Source: an uncultured Rikenellaceae bacterium
GTDB lineage: Bacteria; Bacteroidota; Bacteroidia; Bacteroidales; Rikenellaceae
DNA: 7,311 nt
Assembly (NCBI GenBank): GCA_910588925.1
Contig: CAJURV010000087.1
Coordinates: 1 to 7,311, forward strand
Direction of reading: 5' to 3'
The first letter of the stretch is position 1; every line of letters starts with the position of its first letter. Positions 4,553-7,311 of the stretch are shown in pieces. The notes under the pieces are model-generated. The model made no database searches and was not told where the DNA came from. It worked only from the letters and a program-made list of their open reading frames with translations. The position numbers were made by a program, and so were the translations under genes.

Positions 4553-6721
4553 ATGATTAGATATAGGGCGTTTTTGAGTTCGTGTAAGGAACGGTTTTCC
4601 GAAGAGAACTACGGTAAGGTGAAGGAGGCTTTGCGCACCGCCATAGCCGCGGGCGGGGAGGCTCGGCGTTATAATTCCGACCCTATCGCCTATCATGCCG
4701 TGGGTGTGGCCGAAATAGTGTTAGGCGAACTCTCTATGGGGATAGTTTCGGTGTTGGCCGCTATATTGCACGATGCCGTCCGTACCGGAGCTCTCACGCT
4801 CGACGATGCCGGCCGCATATACGGGACCGAATGTCGCGAGGTGCTCGAGGGGCTCAACCGAATATCGGCAGTGGAGTCGAAGCCCGATAAGGAGCAGATA
4901 GAGCATTTCAAGGAGCTTATAGTCGCCTATTCGACCAACCCGCGTATCATTCTCATCAAGCTGGCCGACCGTCTGGAGGTGATGCGTTCTTTAGGCTCTT
5001 TCCCCGAGAGCAAGCGCGCCCGCAAGTCGTGGGAGAGTCTGCATATCTATTCGCAGTTGGCTCACAAGCTCGGCCTGTACACGCTCAAGTCGGAGTTGGA
5101 GGATCTGTCGTTGCGTTATCTGGAGCCGGAGTCATACGCTCACATACGGAGCCGGTTGGAGGAGACGGCCGCCGAACGCGATACCTTCATAGCATCCTTC
5201 ACTGCCCCCATACGCAGGGCGTTGGACGAGGCAGGCATAAGTTACTCGATAAAGGGACGCACCAAGTCGGTCTACTCCATTTGGCGCAAGATGGTAAAGC
5301 AGCGCATTCCGTTCGAGGAGGTCTACGACGTGTTCGCCATACGCATAGTGATAGATTGCCCCCTGTCGCAGGAGAAGAGACAGTGCTGGCACACCTACTC
5401 CATCGTAACCGACTTCTACAAGCCTAATCCCGACCGTATGCGCGATTGGATCTCGATACCCAAATCGAACGGTTACGAGTCGTTGCACGCTACGGTGGTG
5501 ACCGGCGACGGCAAGTGGGTGGAGGTGCAGATACGCACCCGGCGTATGGACGACATAGCCGAGCGAGGAGGGGCGGCCCACTGGCGTTACAAGGGGGTAG
5601 AGGGCGGTCAGGGCGGCAGCGAGGAGTGGTTGCAGCGTCTGCGCAAGACTTTGGAGACGCTCAAATCGGATGGCGACATAGTCAACTTCAATACCCAGTC
5701 GACGCCCGGCAATTCCGAGATCATAGTATTCACGCCAACCGGCGATCTGCGTAAGTTGCCCGGTGGGGCCACCTTGCTCGACTTCGCCTACGAAATACAC
5801 TCCAATCTAGGAAATATGTGCGTGGGCGGGCGTGTAAACCATAAGAACGTGTCCATAAGGGAGGTGCTGCACAGCGGCGATTTGGTGGAGGTGACCACCG
5901 TCAAGTCGCAACGCCCCAAGGCCGATTGGTTGACATTCGTGGTGACAGGCAAGGCTCGTTCCCGCATAAAGGCTTATATGCGTGAAGAGGAGGCGTCGCG
6001 TGCGCGTCTGGGGCGCGAGGAGCTCGAACGCAAGGCCAAGAATTGGAAGATAGCGTTGTCGTTGGAGGAGATAACCAATGTGTTGGTTAAGCGCTACAGG
6101 CTCAAGAGCGTGATAGAGCTGTATGCCATGATAGCCGATGAGAGGCTCTCCATGTCGGATGTGAAAGAGGTGCTGGTGCGTTACATGGCCGGCGATAATG
6201 TCACGCGCCATACGGAGGAGCGCGGAGCACCAAGGGAGCGTCGTGCAGAGCGTGGCGGCGACTGTTTGATAATAAGCGAGAATCTGCGCGATGTGGACTA
6301 TAAGTTGGGCAAATGTTGTTCACCCATATATGGCGATGACATATTCGCCTTCGTGACGGTGCAGAACGGCATTACCGTACACCGCAAAGATTGTCGCAAC
6401 GGAATTATATTGCAAGAGAGGTTCCCGTACAGGGTGCTCGAGGCTGAATGGAGCCGCGACAGGTCGGCAGGTAGTCTGTTCTCGGCTGTGGTGACTGTAG
6501 TGAGCGACGATACCATAGGTATAGAACACTCCATACGGGAGGTGTTGCGCGAGCTCGGAATAAATCTGCGCGGCATGAGGAGCGATTATGGAAACGGCAT
6601 AGTGACATTGCAACTGACTGTGGAGGTGCGTAGTCTCGCCATGCTCGATAGCGTAATACACAAGTTGTTGCCGGTAAAGGGCGTACGTAAAGTGTTTCGG
6701 GGGACGCAATCGTCTTTTTGA
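4553..6721 (+). CDS. relA: Long RelA/SpoT (RSH) ppGpp synthetase with degenerate hydrolase site
   Basis: This 722-aa cytoplasmic enzyme is predicted to make (p)ppGpp by transferring pyrophosphate from ATP to GTP or GDP during starvation. It has the full long-RSH layout. The HD hydrolase-like domain spans about 37-200. The synthetase domain spans about 230-350, with GRTKS (235-239), Asp259, the nucleotide-stacking Tyr308 in IPKSNGYESLH, and Glu324 in VEVQIRT. TGS (about 389-450), a helical region, a zinc-finger/CC domain (about 572-616, with Cys588, Cys589, His610 and Cys614) and a C-terminal ACT domain (about 640-716) follow. The synthetase residues look intact. In the hydrolase, Arg39, His48, His73, Asp74 and Asp139 remain, but the HDxxED motif reads HDAVRT (73-78), and the Asn of DRLHN is Val143 (DRLEV). 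The (p)ppGpp hydrolase is therefore probably weak or absent, as in RelA; the symbol relA rests on this. Length is normal for the family. The ATG follows an AT-rich leader without a Shine-Dalgarno, as usual in Bacteroidetes. Confidence 0.9.
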   Translation: MIRYRAFLSSCKERFSEENYGKVKEALRTAIAAGGEARRYNSDPIAYHAVGVAEIVLGELSMGIVSVLAAILHDAVRTGALTLDDAGRIYGTECREVLEGLNRISAVESKPDKEQIEHFKELIVAYSTNPRIILIKLADRLEVMRSLGSFPESKRARKSWESLHIYSQLAHKLGLYTLKSELEDLSLRYLEPESYAHIRSRLEETAAERDTFIASFTAPIRRALDEAGISYSIKGRTKSVYSIWRKMVKQRIPFEEVYDVFAIRIVIDCPLSQEKRQCWHTYSIVTDFYKPNPDRMRDWISIPKSNGYESLHATVVTGDGKWVEVQIRTRRMDDIAERGGAAHWRYKGVEGGQGGSEEWLQRLRKTLETLKSDGDIVNFNTQSTPGNSEIIVFTPTGDLRKLPGGATLLDFAYEIHSNLGNMCVGGRVNHKNVSIREVLHSGDLVEVTTVKSQRPKADWLTFVVTGKARSRIKAYMREEEASRARLGREELERKAKNWKIALSLEEITNVLVKRYRLKSVIELYAMIADERLSMSDVKEVLVRYMAGDNVTRHTEERGAPRERRAERGGDCLIISENLRDVDYKLGKCCSPIYGDDIFAFVTVQNGITVHRKDCRNGIILQERFPYRVLEAEWSRDRSAGSLFSAVVTVVSDDTIGIEHSIREVLRELGINLRGMRSDYGNGIVTLQLTVEVRSLAMLDSVIHKLLPVKGVRKVFRGTQSSF

Positions 6722-6796
6722 TGTGCATGTGTCTGTTTTCTGGATGGATGGCATTTTAGGTGATGTTATGGGGTGTGTTTTACCCGGGGGCGATAG

Positions 6797-6880
6797 GGGA
6801 CGGAGCCTGCGGGGGACCGCACAAGCGTGAGGCTCTTTCGATTCGTGGCGGTGATTTAAGCGGAACAGGTTTATGATTGC
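6797..6880. repeat. 84-bp direct repeat, copy 1
   Basis: This copy matches 7172-7255 at 76 of 84 positions without gaps; similarity continues weakly for about 15 nt upstream. It begins GGGACGGAGCCTGC and ends TTATGATTGC. Inside, GAGCCT (6803-6808) can pair with AGGCTC (6830-6835), enclosing a small GCGG/CCGC hairpin, and the outer stem is followed by TTT, so this copy could also help terminate the RSH transcript about 80 nt after its stop. The 12-mer ATTCGTGGCGGT (6841-6852) also occurs at 198-209 in the left flank. Confidence 0.8.
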
Positions 6881-7073
6881 TAAGTGTGTATTGACTTATG
6901 ATTGGGGTGTTTATGTCAACCGCGAAAGGCAGCTTGTATGTTTTTCGTTCTTAGTGGAGGGAAAGCGGAAAGAGTATTATTGCTCTCGCTAAGTTATGGC
7001 TTTATGTTTATGCGGGTATGCCTTTGTTATTTCTGTTGTTGGCGAGACGATGATTTTGTTTTGGGTTTGGTGG

Positions 7074-7088
7074 TATGCGCATTAGCTG
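7074..7088 (+). repeat. 15-bp word shared with the left flank (inverted)
   Basis: TATGCGCATTAGCTG here is identical to the minus strand of 247-261. The partner lies about 6.8 kb away in the opposite orientation. Its neighbourhood also shares a GA(A/G)ACGAT word some 30 nt upstream, so the match probably marks two diverged members of one element. Confidence 0.45.
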
Positions 7089-7171
7089 CACTTTTCTTCC
7101 GGATGGAATTGACACGACTACTATACTATGTGGTTAGATGTATTTTAGCGATACCTTGCCGGGAGTCACAA

Positions 7172-7255
7172 GGGACGGAGCCTGCGGGGGACCGCACAAG
7201 CGGGAAGCTCTTTAGATTCTTGGTGGTAATTTAAGCGGAATAGGTCTATGATTGC
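7172..7255. repeat. 84-bp direct repeat, copy 2
   Basis: This is the second copy of the 6797-6880 repeat, offset by exactly 375 bp. The first 30 bases are identical and the eight differences fall in the remaining part. The outer stem is weaker here (GAGC 7178-7181 with GCTC 7207-7210), because AGGCTC has become AAGCTC without a compensating change. The inner GCGG/CCGC hairpin is fully kept. Confidence 0.8.
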
Positions 7256-7265
7256 AGTAACTTAC

Positions 7266-7297
7266 GCGGGCCTCCGATGGGGGAGGCTCCGGCCCGC
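7266..7297. other. GC-rich hairpin near the window end
   Basis: GCGGGCC at 7266-7272 pairs perfectly with GGCCCGC at 7291-7297. Inside, CCTCC (7271-7275) could alternatively pair with GGAGG (7282-7286), so two competing folds exist. There is no clear T-tract on the plus strand after the stem (TCATCCCTCGTT), so it may be a terminator for a gene beyond the window or part of the repeat element. Confidence 0.5.
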
Positions 7298-7311
7298 TCA
7301 TCCCTCGTTCC

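Larger units (their letters stand above)
6722..7311. other. Intergenic region with direct repeats, no convincing gene
   Basis: No known gene is visible after the RSH stop. The region holds two copies of an 84-bp repeat (6797-6880 and 7172-7255), the 15-mer shared with the left flank (7074-7088) and a terminal GC-rich hairpin (7266-7297). A plus-strand open frame at 6902-7234 begins with TTG (first ATG at 6938) and is hydrophobic and Cys-rich, but its last 20 or so codons run through the second repeat copy, so I judge it spurious. The sequence between the repeats is T- and G-rich and shows no recognisable domain. Confidence 0.6.

Noticed and set aside
5132..5800. 222-codon minus-strand open frame
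   Set aside because: It is a shadow of the RSH gene, lying across its synthetase domain, where the plus-strand protein is strongly conserved.
6902..7234. 110-codon plus-strand open frame after the RSH gene
   Set aside because: It begins with TTG, has no recognisable domain, and its end is made of the 84-bp repeat. A hydrophobic Cys-rich translation is expected from this T- and G-rich DNA.
6797..7255. CRISPR array or insertion-sequence ends
   Set aside because: There are only two copies, in direct orientation, too long and too far apart for a CRISPR array. No transposase or terminal inverted repeat was seen between them.

Overview
The window looks like a chromosomal segment of a Bacteroidales bacterium, perhaps of the Muribaculaceae type; the family-level guess is inference. 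The clues are two lipoproteins of Bacteroidales style, promoter-like words matching the Bacteroidetes consensus (TTTG / TAnnTTTG), no Shine-Dalgarno before the start codons, an A-rich leader before one start, and heavy use of the ATA isoleucine codon. No rRNA, tRNA, CRISPR array, transposase or phage gene is visible.

There are three convincing genes. On the minus strand, 457-1443 encodes a sugar-type periplasmic binding lipoprotein, and 1613-4258 encodes a large multidomain transglutaminase-like lipoprotein. Each is followed by its own strong hairpin terminator, and a promoter-like sequence lies between them, so they are probably separate transcription units. On the plus strand, 4553-6721 encodes a long RelA/SpoT (RSH) alarmone enzyme. 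It is divergent from the transglutaminase gene across a 294-bp gap. Its synthetase domain is intact, but its (p)ppGpp hydrolase motif is broken, which suggests a synthetase-biased paralogue.

Both ends of the window (1-393 and 6722-7311) are intergenic and structured. The left flank holds three short hairpins, a terminator and a 44-codon ORF of unknown reality. The right flank holds an 84-bp direct repeat in two copies (8 mismatches, start-to-start distance 375 bp) and a GC-rich hairpin at its end. The flanks share short identical words with each other, including a 15-mer in opposite orientation, which suggests that one dispersed intergenic repeat family occurs on both sides.

The genes do not form an obvious pathway: stringent-response signalling stands next to two envelope lipoproteins. 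I see no clear new multi-gene system. The best leads are the degenerate domains in the two large proteins and the repeat family in the flanks.
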